Part shown: piece after piece, positions 7,385 through 15,700 of the stretch
Layout: each line of letters begins with the position of its first letter
How positions within the stretch are numbered: the stretch's first letter is position 1
Origin: Sphaerochaetaceae bacterium
GTDB lineage: Bacteria; Spirochaetota; Spirochaetia; Sphaerochaetales; Sphaerochaetaceae
Direction: 5' to 3'
Length of the DNA stretch: 20,281 nt
Assembly (NCBI GenBank): GCA_023231265.1
Contig: JALNVT010000020.1
Span: 1-20,281 of the forward strand
Made by a program: the position numbers and the translations under genes
Notes under the pieces: generated by a model
The model's database searches: none
Seen by the model: only the letters and a program-made list of their open reading frames with translations
Told to the model about the DNA's origin: nothing

Positions 7385-7855
7385 ATGCCAAAAGAAAATA
7401 ATGTTCCTGTCAATCAAACAAAGAAAGTTCCAGCAAAAAAAAGAAAAAGAAAACACGGAAGTGGAAAAAATAAAAATGCTGCAGGAAGTGCTGCATCCCA
7501 ATTGCTTCCAAAAGCCAGTGTAAAAACTCCGCATAGTTCCCTCCCTGGACTAAAAATAAAAAAAGTTAAAGAACCACTTGTTACTTGCACCTACTGTGGA
7601 AAAGAAATTGATAATATTGCTTCAGCCATTAAAGGCGAGGATGATACTTTTTATCATTTTGACTGTATAATTGATAAACTTTCAAAGGAAGAAAAACTAG
7701 CTGAAGGTGAGAAGATCAGTTATATAGGTCGTGGTACGTTTGCAATTGTAACAAAAGACGAAGAAGGCAAGATGGCCTTTCGTAAAACAATTGAGGTTGA
7801 AAAACCAGAAGTATTTTCTCAAATGAAAAAATACGTTGAAGGTACAAAAATATGA
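7385..7855 (+). CDS. Uncharacterised small protein with CxxC/HxxC zinc-finger-like motif
   Basis: I do not recognise a named family. The 156-residue product has a basic, low-complexity N-terminus (about 12-50, including KKVPAKKRKRKHGSGKNK), then a possible metal site: Cys68-x2-Cys71 (CTYCGKEI) and His91-x2-Cys94 (FYHFDCI). A C-terminal part with ISYIGRGTFAIV and KMAFRKTIEVEKPEVFSQM follows. The basic tail plus metal knuckle suggests nucleic-acid or ribosome binding, which is inference. The ATG at 7385 is chosen over an upstream TTG at 7292 because the extra residues look non-coding; its Shine-Dalgarno (AAGTGG) is weak. Its stop overlaps the coaD start in an ATGA, so the two are translationally coupled. 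Confidence 0.82.
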   Translation: MPKENNVPVNQTKKVPAKKRKRKHGSGKNKNAAGSAASQLLPKASVKTPHSSLPGLKIKKVKEPLVTCTYCGKEIDNIASAIKGEDDTFYHFDCIIDKLSKEEKLAEGEKISYIGRGTFAIVTKDEEGKMAFRKTIEVEKPEVFSQMKKYVEGTKI

Positions 7856-8328
7856 TAGCAATGTTCCCAGGAACTTTTGATCCTCCTACTCTAGGACACA
7901 TAGATATAATCGAGAGAAGCGCAAGACTATATGACAAACTTTATGTAGTCGTTGCATTTAATATACAAAAAAAAACTTTATTTACAGCAGAAGAAAGAGT
8001 TGCTATGTTGAAAGAGCTGTTGAAAGCTCATAATAACATTGAGGTTGTCATTTACAGTGGCTTAGTTGTAAATTTTGCTAAGGAAAACGGTATTGAAGTT
8101 ATGATTCGTGGAGTTAGAGCTTTAGTCGATTTTGGTTATGAATTTGAATTGGCTGTTACTAACAAAAAACTTTATCCAGACCTAGAGGTGTTATTTATGC
8201 CAACTAGTCCGAATTATTTTCTAATTAGATCTTCTCAAATAAAAGAATTGGCCTTTTATGGAGCAGATATTACAACAATGGTACCTCCTTTAGTCGCATC
8301 TGCAATAAAGGAAAGATATAATGACTAG
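7852..8328 (+). CDS. coaD: Phosphopantetheine adenylyltransferase
   Basis: CoaD transfers AMP from ATP to 4'-phosphopantetheine to make dephospho-CoA, the penultimate step of coenzyme A synthesis. The 158 residues match the family. The nucleotidyltransferase motif is FPGTFDPPTLGH, with TLGH at 13-16; MIRGVRALVDFGYEFELA and the C-terminal IRSSQIKELAFYGADI follow, where many homologues have ISS in place of IRS. The start is taken at the ATGA overlap with the upstream gene; an ATG three codons later (7861) is possible. The next gene overlaps its last eight bases. Together with acpP about 1.7 kb downstream, it puts two steps of phosphopantetheine supply and use close together. Confidence 0.96.
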   Translation: MIAMFPGTFDPPTLGHIDIIERSARLYDKLYVVVAFNIQKKTLFTAEERVAMLKELLKAHNNIEVVIYSGLVVNFAKENGIEVMIRGVRALVDFGYEFELAVTNKKLYPDLEVLFMPTSPNYFLIRSSQIKELAFYGADITTMVPPLVASAIKERYND

Positions 8329-9775
8329 ATTCGGGTTTTTCCTGAGAGATAAAAGCTTAAGAAAGAAATTTCCTGATAAAATTAACACATGGAACGCTTC
8401 TGTAATAGAAAGTCTTTCAACTTTCGCAGTTGCAGTTTCCTCTTTATTTTTGTTGTATTGTATATTCAATAAAACAAAAACTTCACTGATTATTTTTGCA
8501 TTGGTTGCATTTGGAATTTTTATAACATATAAGATTACATCTGTTAAATTTTTAAAATTCCATATCGATAAATCAACAAAATCTCTTTTTATCTTTTGGG
8601 GACTTTTTACAGTTTACATTGCATTTATGAATGAATTTGTTTATCAATCAATTCCTGGTTATTTATTTGGAATTGTTTTGATATTCCTTGGATTGATAAT
8701 TCAAGCTTCGTTCTCATCTGTTTTTATCCTCTCAAGTTTATCAACCTGCGTGTATCTGCTTTTTGTATACCTAAATTCATCACAAAGTGATCCTATATTG
8801 GATATAATTGTGGCTCTAACAGCATATGCTCTGACTCTTTTAGGTTCCAATATAATTACTGGTACCAGAACAGTAGAGCTTGCTGATTTAACAGAACTTC
8901 AGAAACTTTCCTCTCTAGATCCATTGACCAGGCTTCTAAACAGACGCTCTGCTCAATTCTTAATTGAGAACAAACTCAGTAATAAAGATAAAGGCTATTT
9001 TGTTGTTGTGGATATAGATAACTTCAAAGGTGTCAATGATAACAATGGGCACCTAGAAGGCGATAAGTATCTCCAGGGACTTGCATCAGTACTTAAGAAG
9101 AGCGCTTCCTCTGATTCTGTAGTCAGTCGCATCGGTGGAGATGAATTTATTGTATTCTTGCCAAATTACAAACAAAAGGAAGCCGGAGTATTTGCTCACA
9201 AGGTTCAAAAACTCATGCAAAGCAATGTAGCGAACCTTGATGATGGGATGGGTACCGTTTCTATGGGGCTCAGCTGTGTTAAAAGATCTGATACATACAG
9301 TTCTCTTTTTGAACGAGCTGATTTGGCTCTGTACAATATAAAGCTCAATGGAAAGAATAATTTTGCTTTCTTTAAAGAGAAAGACAATTCTTTTGAGTTG
9401 TATCCAGATGCACCAGTTATGCTCATTGTTGATGATACTTTCATCATAAGAAAACTTCTTCAAAATTATTTTGAAGATGAATTTGTCGTTCTTCAGGCAG
9501 AAAATGGAGAGCAGGCTATGAAGATGCTTATGAGAAATTCTAATGTATCTATTATCTTGCTTGATATGAAGATGCCTATAATGAATGGTTCTGAATTCTT
9601 AAATGAATATAAAAAGCATGAATCTATCTCTCATATACCCGTTGTTGTCATTACAGCCGATCCAACACTTGAAGGTGAGGCACTGGCTCAGGGGGCTGTT
9701 GATATGATAGTAAAACCGTTTGATGCTAATATTGTTAAATTAAGAGTGCATAATGCTGTAAATTATTCTAAATAA
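8321..9775 (+). CDS. Membrane diguanylate cyclase with C-terminal receiver domain
   Basis: The 484-residue protein has about six hydrophobic segments (roughly 31-49, 55-71, 88-104, 112-128, 131-150, 160-178). A GGDEF domain (about 195-352) follows, with DIDNFKGVNDNNGH at 231-244 and an intact GGDEF at 272-276. Last is a receiver domain (about 365-482) with Asp371-Asp372, phospho-acceptor Asp415 in LLDMKMP, Thr445 and Lys465. It should make cyclic di-GMP from two GTP at the inner membrane, tuned by phosphorylation. The RxxD inhibitory site five residues before GGDEF is absent (SSDS there), so product inhibition by that site is unlikely. A receiver after, rather than before, GGDEF is uncommon. 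No histidine kinase is nearby. The ATG overlaps the end of coaD by eight bases and has a poor Shine-Dalgarno. Confidence 0.9.
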   Translation: MTRFGFFLRDKSLRKKFPDKINTWNASVIESLSTFAVAVSSLFLLYCIFNKTKTSLIIFALVAFGIFITYKITSVKFLKFHIDKSTKSLFIFWGLFTVYIAFMNEFVYQSIPGYLFGIVLIFLGLIIQASFSSVFILSSLSTCVYLLFVYLNSSQSDPILDIIVALTAYALTLLGSNIITGTRTVELADLTELQKLSSLDPLTRLLNRRSAQFLIENKLSNKDKGYFVVVDIDNFKGVNDNNGHLEGDKYLQGLASVLKKSASSDSVVSRIGGDEFIVFLPNYKQKEAGVFAHKVQKLMQSNVANLDDGMGTVSMGLSCVKRSDTYSSLFERADLALYNIKLNGKNNFAFFKEKDNSFELYPDAPVMLIVDDTFIIRKLLQNYFEDEFVVLQAENGEQAMKMLMRNSNVSIILLDMKMPIMNGSEFLNEYKKHESISHIPVVVITADPTLEGEALAQGAVDMIVKPFDANIVKLRVHNAVNYSK

Positions 9776-9801
9776 TTTTTATATTAACATTATAAAGTAT
9801 G

Positions 9802-9830
9802 TTGACGTTTTTACTTTATTTCGTTATTGT
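9802..9830 (+). promoter_or_regulatory. Probable promoter of rpmF-acpP-rnc
   Basis: TTGACG at 9802-9807 and TATTGT at 9825-9830 are separated by 17 bases. The -35 lies inside GTTGACG (9801-9807), and an exact inverted copy CGTCAAC stands at 9839-9845, just past the expected transcription start, so the two arms bracket the promoter. Confidence 0.55.
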
Positions 9831-9875
9831 TCAAGAAGCGTCAACAAATCATCTAATTCTCTAAGAGGTAAAAAA

Positions 9876-10061
9876 ATGGCAACACCTAAATATAAAACTT
9901 CAAAATCTAAAGCTGCATCAAGAAAAGCTGCGAATATGAAGCTTAAGGCACCAACATTAACAGTATGTTCAATGTGTGGTAACAAAATCCTACCTCATCG
10001 CGTATGCCCTAAATGTGGCTATTATCGTGGTGAACAGGTTATTGACACTAGCGATAAATAG
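9876..10061 (+). CDS. rpmF: 50S ribosomal protein L32
   Basis: L32 is a small large-subunit protein near the exit tunnel. The 61 residues begin with MATPKYKTSKSKAASRKA and carry a complete zinc ribbon: Cys31, Cys34, Cys44, Cys47 (CSMC and CPKC). It is therefore the zinc-binding form rather than a C-minus paralogue. AGAGG at 9864-9868 lies seven bases before the ATG. acpP starts 22 bases after its stop. Linkage of rpmF to acyl-carrier-protein genes is common in bacteria, usually with plsX and fab genes in between; those are absent here. Confidence 0.97.
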   Translation: MATPKYKTSKSKAASRKAANMKLKAPTLTVCSMCGNKILPHRVCPKCGYYRGEQVIDTSDK

Positions 10062-10083
10062 AGTTTGATAAGGAGCTAAAATC

Positions 10084-10323
10084 ATGGATAATAAAAGTTT
10101 TGATCAAGTAAAAGACTTGATTGCTGAAAAAATGGAAGTTGATTCATCTAAAGTAACTTTGGATGCGTCCTTTAGAAAAGATCTAGGTGCAGATAGTCTT
10201 GACACTTATGAATTGATTTATGCAATTGAAGAAGAAATGGGTATTACCATTCCTGATGAAAAAGCTAATGAATTTGAAACTGTTAGAGATGCTGTAGAGT
10301 ATCTTGATACTCAACTAGACTAA
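10084..10323 (+). CDS. acpP: Acyl carrier protein
   Basis: AcpP carries growing acyl chains of fatty acid synthesis on a 4'-phosphopantetheine arm derived from coenzyme A. The 79-residue acidic protein has the attachment motif GADSLDTYEL, with Ser38 as the modified residue, and the usual four-helix pattern ending in EYLDTQLD. A strong AAGGAG at 10070-10075 precedes the ATG by eight bases. It lies between rpmF and rnc; rnc begins 13 bases after its stop. The holo-ACP synthase that would modify it is not in the window. Confidence 0.98.
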   Translation: MDNKSFDQVKDLIAEKMEVDSSKVTLDASFRKDLGADSLDTYELIYAIEEEMGITIPDEKANEFETVRDAVEYLDTQLD

Positions 10324-10336
10324 GGACTGTTTTTCG

Positions 10337-11092
10337 ATGACAGAAGCTAAAGTCGGAGTAGCTCCCTATATCTCACCAGAGAGACAAGGGGAGCTTTTCT
10401 CTTTTGTAAAGAAACTTGGAATAGAGCTAAAAGATTATAATTTATTGAATCTTGCCTTTACACATCGCTCATATGCTCATGAATGCGCTGTTGTTACTGA
10501 CAACAACGAACGACTTGAGTTTTTAGGCGATTCAGTGTTGGGCCTTTCAGTAAGTAATTGGTTGTTCCTAAATCTTCCTTCAAAACACGAAGGATTCTTC
10601 TCCCGTATAAAGAGCGCTGTAGTAAGTGAAGACTCTCTTTATCAAGTTGCATTGAAACTTGGGGTAGGTGAAGTTGTTTTGGTAGGTAAGGGCGAAGGAC
10701 ATTCTGGCGGAAGAAAGAAGAAAGCTATTCTTTCTGACTGCATGGAAGCTATTTTTGGTTGTGTGTATATCGATCAAGGATTTGAAGTTGCAAGAAATCT
10801 TATTGTAAGATTGATGGAACCTCAGATTGATGCTTTTTTGAAGCATAAGATTGTTAGAGACTACAAGACAGCAATTCAAGAATATTCACAGAAGACCTGG
10901 AAAAAAGTTCCTATTTATACGCTTGAAAAAACTATTGGCCCAGACCACGATAGAACATTTTATGTTTCTGTAAACTTAAATGGAACATCTTTTGGTCCAG
11001 CTGGCGGCAAGAATAAAAAAAATGCTCAGCAAGCTGCAGCTAAATTAGCGTTTGAAAAGCTAGAAGAAGAAGGAATCGATTTTGATTGTTAA
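10337..11092 (+). CDS. rnc: Ribonuclease III
   Basis: RNase III cleaves double-stranded RNA, including the precursor of the rRNAs. The 251 residues include the catalytic domain with the signature NNERLEFLGDSVLGL (56-70), predicted metal ligands Glu61, Asp65, Asp134 and Glu137, and a C-terminal double-stranded-RNA-binding domain (about 174-245) with FGPAGGKNKKNAQQAAAKLA. All key residues are present. AGGA at 10323-10326 is ten bases before the ATG. The acpP-rnc linkage is widespread in bacteria. The transcript ends in a long imperfect hairpin that could itself be a substrate. Confidence 0.97.
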   Translation: MTEAKVGVAPYISPERQGELFSFVKKLGIELKDYNLLNLAFTHRSYAHECAVVTDNNERLEFLGDSVLGLSVSNWLFLNLPSKHEGFFSRIKSAVVSEDSLYQVALKLGVGEVVLVGKGEGHSGGRKKKAILSDCMEAIFGCVYIDQGFEVARNLIVRLMEPQIDAFLKHKIVRDYKTAIQEYSQKTWKKVPIYTLEKTIGPDHDRTFYVSVNLNGTSFGPAGGKNKKNAQQAAAKLAFEKLEEEGIDFDC

Positions 11093-11105
11093 TTAACTTT
11101 CAACG

Positions 11106-11166
11106 AGTAGTGGTATTCCCCATAAATCCTTTTGTAGGTTTATTGGAAATACTACTAATTTTTTTT
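11106..11166 (+). terminator. Intrinsic terminator after rnc
   Basis: AGTAGT at 11106-11111 pairs with ACTACT at 11151-11156. Further pairs inside (CCCATAAA-CC side with GG-TTTATTGG side) give an imperfect stem of about 17 pairs with small bulges. AATT and six T residues follow. It closes the rpmF-acpP-rnc operon. Confidence 0.75.
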
Positions 11167-11194
11167 GTCAAAATTTAAATATTGATTCTAAATT

Positions 11195-11235
11195 TTTAGA
11201 AAATAGGGGGCAAGATACTGTATAAAATCTTGCCC
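11195..11235 (-). terminator. Intrinsic terminator of the CCA-enzyme gene
   Basis: GGGCAAGAT at 11208-11216 and ATCTTGCCC at 11227-11235 form a perfect nine-pair stem with a ten-base loop. Read on the minus strand, the stem is followed by CCTATTTTCT, a U-rich tail, 24 bases past the stop codon. On the plus strand only TTTAG follows, so it acts mainly leftward, though it may back up the rnc terminator. Confidence 0.8.
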
Positions 11236-11258
11236 TTTAGCTTTGTTGATTTTCTGTG

Positions 11259-12629
11259 TTATTTTATCTCTTCATAAAAGTTTGAAGCAATCACTTTCAG
11301 CTGTTCTTTTTTGTTTTGATTTGGATCATCAAGTACAGTTTCCAAAAGATAGTTCAATATTCTGGAGAACATAGGTCCTCTTGGAATTCCAAGGTCCATC
11401 AGATCTTTTCCGTTTATATCAAGATCCTTCACTGAAAGTGCATCACAATCAATCAGAATTTGTTTGATTCTGCTCTCAAGAGCTTCAACATGAGACCAAT
11501 CAGCTTTTCCACTCATTGCATAAATATCGCACATTCTGAGTTTGAAAAGATCATTTATAGAATCGCGTCCAACACGATTTATGAATCGTCTTACAGCTCC
11601 ATCACTCCATGAAGGTATGTATGCAAACATATGGTTTTTTACAAGATTTGAAATATCTTTGATGTTTTCATTTGAATCTTTCAATCTTCTCAATGTTTTG
11701 GCGCAGATCTTTGAGCCCACTATCTCATGTTGGAAGAATGAATATGAATCATCACCTCTTGTAGGATCCAATTCCTGAGTCTGTTTCTTACCACAGTCAT
11801 GGAAAAGAGCAGCTATTCTTATGTTCAGAGGATATTCTAAGTTTTTTGCAGCCTCAACTGTCTTGAGTGTGTGGTCAAAAACATCATCTGTATGACGTCC
11901 TCCCTGTGTTACACCTTTGAGACATGCGATTTCAGGAAGAACTATATCCATCAGTCCACAATCATAAAGAAGGTTGAGTCCCTTAACAGGAGCCATTCCT
12001 TTGAGCATCTTATAAAGCTCCTCTCTTATTCTTTCATTGCTCACACTTCTGATGTTGTTCTGATTCTTTACCATGGCATCAAATGTTTCTGATTCCACCT
12101 CAAAATCAAGCTTGGATGCAAATCTGCAGGCTCTCATTATTCTCAGTCCATCTTCTTTGATTCTCTCTTCAGGAATTCCAATGGCCTTGATTACCTTTCT
12201 TTTTATATCACCAATTCCATCATGCATATCTATGATTTTTCCAGTTACAGCATCAGCGGCCAATGCGTTTATTGTAAAATCTCTTCTCTTCAAATCTTCT
12301 TCTAGATTTTTGACGTAGCTGACAGTATCAGGGTGGCGACCATCAAGATAATCAGATTCAGATCTGAATGTGGTCACTTCAAATGCCTCGCCTTTGAATA
12401 AAACGGTAACAGTTCCATGTTTTAGGCCTGTAGGTATTGTCTTTTTGAACATTTGTATTACATTTTGTGGAGTGGCATCAGTTGTAAAATCAAAATCATC
12501 ATTTTCTATGTGCAAAAGATGATCTCTTACTGCTCCTCCAACAATGTATAGTTTGAATCCATTTTCTACGAATTTGGAAGCAAATTGTTTAATTGTTTCT
12601 GTGATTGGGAAGTCTTTCATATTGTGCAT
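11259..12629 (-). CDS. cca: CCA-adding tRNA nucleotidyltransferase with HD domain
   Basis: This enzyme adds or repairs the 3' CCA of tRNA. The 456 residues show the class II polymerase-beta-type head: GGAVRD at 31-36, catalytic Asp45 and Asp47 in DDFDFTTDA, RRDFTINALA at 115-124, the templating EDGLR at 159-163 and RACRFASKLDF at 166-176. An HD hydrolase domain follows, with FDHT near 251-254, LFHDCGKK at 275-282 and QHE at 300-302. Poly(A) polymerases share this fold; the HD domain favours a CCA enzyme, but a poly(A) polymerase or a CC-only enzyme is not excluded. The start may be the first ATG or the one three codons in (12620); neither has a clear Shine-Dalgarno. It is divergent from ileS and alone in its transcript. 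Confidence 0.9.
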   Translation of the reverse strand: MHNMKDFPITETIKQFASKFVENGFKLYIVGGAVRDHLLHIENDDFDFTTDATPQNVIQMFKKTIPTGLKHGTVTVLFKGEAFEVTTFRSESDYLDGRHPDTVSYVKNLEEDLKRRDFTINALAADAVTGKIIDMHDGIGDIKRKVIKAIGIPEERIKEDGLRIMRACRFASKLDFEVESETFDAMVKNQNNIRSVSNERIREELYKMLKGMAPVKGLNLLYDCGLMDIVLPEIACLKGVTQGGRHTDDVFDHTLKTVEAAKNLEYPLNIRIAALFHDCGKKQTQELDPTRGDDSYSFFQHEIVGSKICAKTLRRLKDSNENIKDISNLVKNHMFAYIPSWSDGAVRRFINRVGRDSINDLFKLRMCDIYAMSGKADWSHVEALESRIKQILIDCDALSVKDLDINGKDLMDLGIPRGPMFSRILNYLLETVLDDPNQNKKEQLKVIASNFYEEIK

Positions 12630-12631
12630 AG

Positions 12632-12681
12632 ACTAAACTTGAATTTAGTATGAGTCAACTATGAATAAACACTTTGTTTAT
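12632..12681. repeat. Two inverted repeats between cca and ileS
   Basis: ACTAAA (12632-12637) with TTTAGT (12644-12649), and ATAAAC (12665-12670) with GTTTAT (12676-12681), are both exact. The second abuts the ileS -35 box. They may be operator sites or chance palindromes in AT-rich DNA. Confidence 0.3.
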
Positions 12682-12682
12682 G

Positions 12683-12711
12683 TTGTCATAAATTTAATTT
12701 TAGAATATTAT
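12683..12711 (+). promoter_or_regulatory. Sigma70-type promoter of ileS
   Basis: TTGTCA at 12683-12688 and TATTAT at 12706-12711 have an ideal 17-base spacer, each one mismatch from consensus. Transcription would start near 12718 with a leader of about 32 bases, too short for a T-box. Confidence 0.72.
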
Positions 12712-12749
12712 AAAATTAAAAAGTTTTCATTAATATCGAGGAGTCTGAA

Positions 12750-15700
12750 ATGTTTCAGCCAGTAAATACTAAAATCGACTTTGCAAAAGCCGAAGAAGAA
12801 ATACTCTCTTTCTGGGATAAGGAAGATGTATTTTCTAAATCGATCGAACAACGACCCGCAGATGACGAGTTCGTATTCTATGATGGTCCTCCATTTGCTA
12901 CAGGATTGCCACACTTTGGTCACTTAGTACCAGGTACAATTAAGGATATTATTCCTCGTTATCATTCAATGAAAGGCCAAAGAGTTTACAGAACTTTTGG
13001 TTGGGATTGTCATGGTCTACCTGTAGAATATGAGATGGAAAAAACACTGGGAATCAGTGGCCACAGCGCTGTTGAAGAATATGGTGTTGCTAAATTCAAC
13101 GAAGCATGTAGATCTATTGTTTTGAGATACACTGACGAGTGGAAACACACCATCAAAAGAATGGGCCGTTGGGTTGATTTTGACAATGGTTACAAGACCA
13201 TGGATAAAGATTACATGGAATCAATCTGGTGGGTATTCAAAAGCCTATACGAAAAGGGTTTGATCTATGAAGGCTACAACATTCTACCTTACAGTCCATT
13301 GCTAGCAAGTCCTCTTTCTAACTTTGAAGTAAATCTTGGTGGATACAGAGATGTAACTGACCAAGCAGTAACTGTTCGATTCTTAATGGATGGAACAACT
13401 GATACATACTTCCTTGCATGGACAACAACACCTTGGACTCTTCCATCTAACCTAGCATTGGCATTAGGTGCTGATATTGATTACGTAAAAGTAAAAGATG
13501 GTGATGAGTATTATATCTTGGGTAAATCTAGATTAGAAAGTTACTACAAAGACGAAACTACATATGAAATTGTAGAGGAATATAAAGGCAGTGAATTGGC
13601 AGGAATTGGTTACACACCATTGTTCCCTTATTTTGCTGACTTAAAAGAAGCTCATGGAGCATTCATCACTGTAATTGGTGATTATGTTACAACTGAAGAT
13701 GGCTGTGGTATCGTTCATACTGCAAGTGGCTTTGGTGAAGATGACTACAACGTTCTTAAAGACACAGGAATTCCTGTTGTTTGTCCTATCGATGAAGAAT
13801 GTAAATTTACATCTGAAGTACCTGACTTTGAAGGTAGATTTGTAAAAGATACAGATAGTGACGTTATAAAGATGTTGAAAGAGAAGGGACAGCTTGTTAA
13901 GAGAGAAAATTTCTTGCACTCATACCCTTACTGCTATAGAACTAAAAAACCTTTGATCTACAGAGCAATGACATGTTGGTATGTTGATGTTCAGAAGATC
14001 AAAAAAACTATGCTTGCTTCAAATGATCAAATCACTTGGGTTCCTGATCACTTAAAATATGGTCGTTTCGGTAAATGGCTTGAAGGTGCAAGAGACTGGG
14101 CTATATCACGTAACCGTTTCTGGGGTAATCCAATTCCAATTTGGAAATGTGATGGTTCAAAACACATTGAAGTTATTGGTTCTGTTGAAGAACTTGAAGA
14201 GAAGAGTGGTGTTAGAGTAGAGGACCTTCATAAACATTTTGTTGATGATATCACATGGCCTTCTCCTGATGGAAAGGGAACAATGAGAAGAATTCCTGAT
14301 GTTCTTGACTGCTGGTTTGAATCAGGTTCAATGCCATATGCTCAGCATCACTACCCATTTGAAAATAAAGACCACCTAGATTCAACATTCCCAGCAGATT
14401 TCATCTGTGAAGGTCTGGATCAGACTCGTGGTTGGTTCTATACATTGACTATCATTGCATCAGGCTTATTCGAAAAACCTGCTTTCAAAAACTGCGTAAC
14501 AAACGGTATCGTTTTGACAGCTGAAGGTAAGAAGATGAGTAAGAGTGAAAGAAACTATACTGATCCAATGGAAGTTATTGATAAATATGGTGCAGATGCA
14601 CTTAGATTCAGCTTGATGAACTCAAACGTTGTACATGGTGATGACCTAAAGTTCAGTGAAGATAGTGTAAAAGATTCTATCAAGACATTGCTGTTGCCTT
14701 TATGGAATGCTTATTCATTCTTTGTTACATATGCAAACATTGATAAGTACACTCCTTCAACAACAAATCCTACAGATTTGACAAACCCTCTTGATAAGTG
14801 GATCATCTCTACAACTCAAGGTTTGGTTAAAGAAGTAAGCGATTGTCTTGATTCATACAACATTCAACCTGCGGCACAGGCTCTTGTTTCATTCATTGAT
14901 AACTTGAACAACTGGTACATCAGAAGAAGCAGAAGAAGATTCTGGAGATCTGAAAATGATGGTGACAAAAAGATGGCTTACGATACATTGTACTATGTAA
15001 TGATGAACATCATAAAAGTTGCAGCTCCAATTGTACCATTTATTACAGAGACAATTTATGCAAATCTTAGAACTGAAGAGATGCCTTTATCTGTACATCT
15101 ATGTGATTATCCTGTATACGATGATAGCTTGAGAGATTTAGAACTTGAAAAGAAGATGTCTCTTACAATGAAAGCTATTGTTATGGGAAGAAGCTTGAGA
15201 TCTTCACACAACCTGAAGACTCGTCAACCTCTTTCAAAATTGTATCTTGTTGATAGAAATGAATACGATAGAAGCATTCTTGGTTCAATGACAGATATCA
15301 TTGCAGAAGAGTTGAACGTAAAAGATGTATTGATTCAAGCAGACGAATCAAACCTTGTGAGCTATAGTGCTAAAGCTAACTTCAAGATTCTTGGTAAGAA
15401 ACTTGGTAAGAACATGAAGGAAGTTGCATCACAGATCATGAAGTTTGAAAGTGCTGATATTGCATCATTGCTTGATGGTGGTGAGAAGACAGTTGAATAC
15501 AGTGCAGGCGAAATTACTTTGACAGAGGGAGACCTTGCAATTCAAAGATCAGAAATGGAAGACGTTAAAGTTATCAATGATGGTGAATTGACAATTGGTT
15601 TTGATACCAAACTCACACCAGAATTACTAAGAGAGGGATGTGCTCGTGATATCATCAGAGCTATTCAGACACTGAGAAAAGATTGTGACTTTGATGTAGC

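Noticed and set aside
9086..9463. Minus-strand frames inside the GGDEF gene
   Set aside because: They are antisense to clear GGDEF and receiver motifs and show no protein-like features.
11186..11201. TTCTAAATTTTTAGAA as a terminator
   Set aside because: It is an AT-only style palindrome with almost no loop; the adjacent GC-containing stem at 11208-11235 explains termination better.
13641..13919. Minus-strand 92-codon frame inside ileS
   Set aside because: It is a shadow of the ileS coding sequence, Cys- and Phe-rich without motifs.
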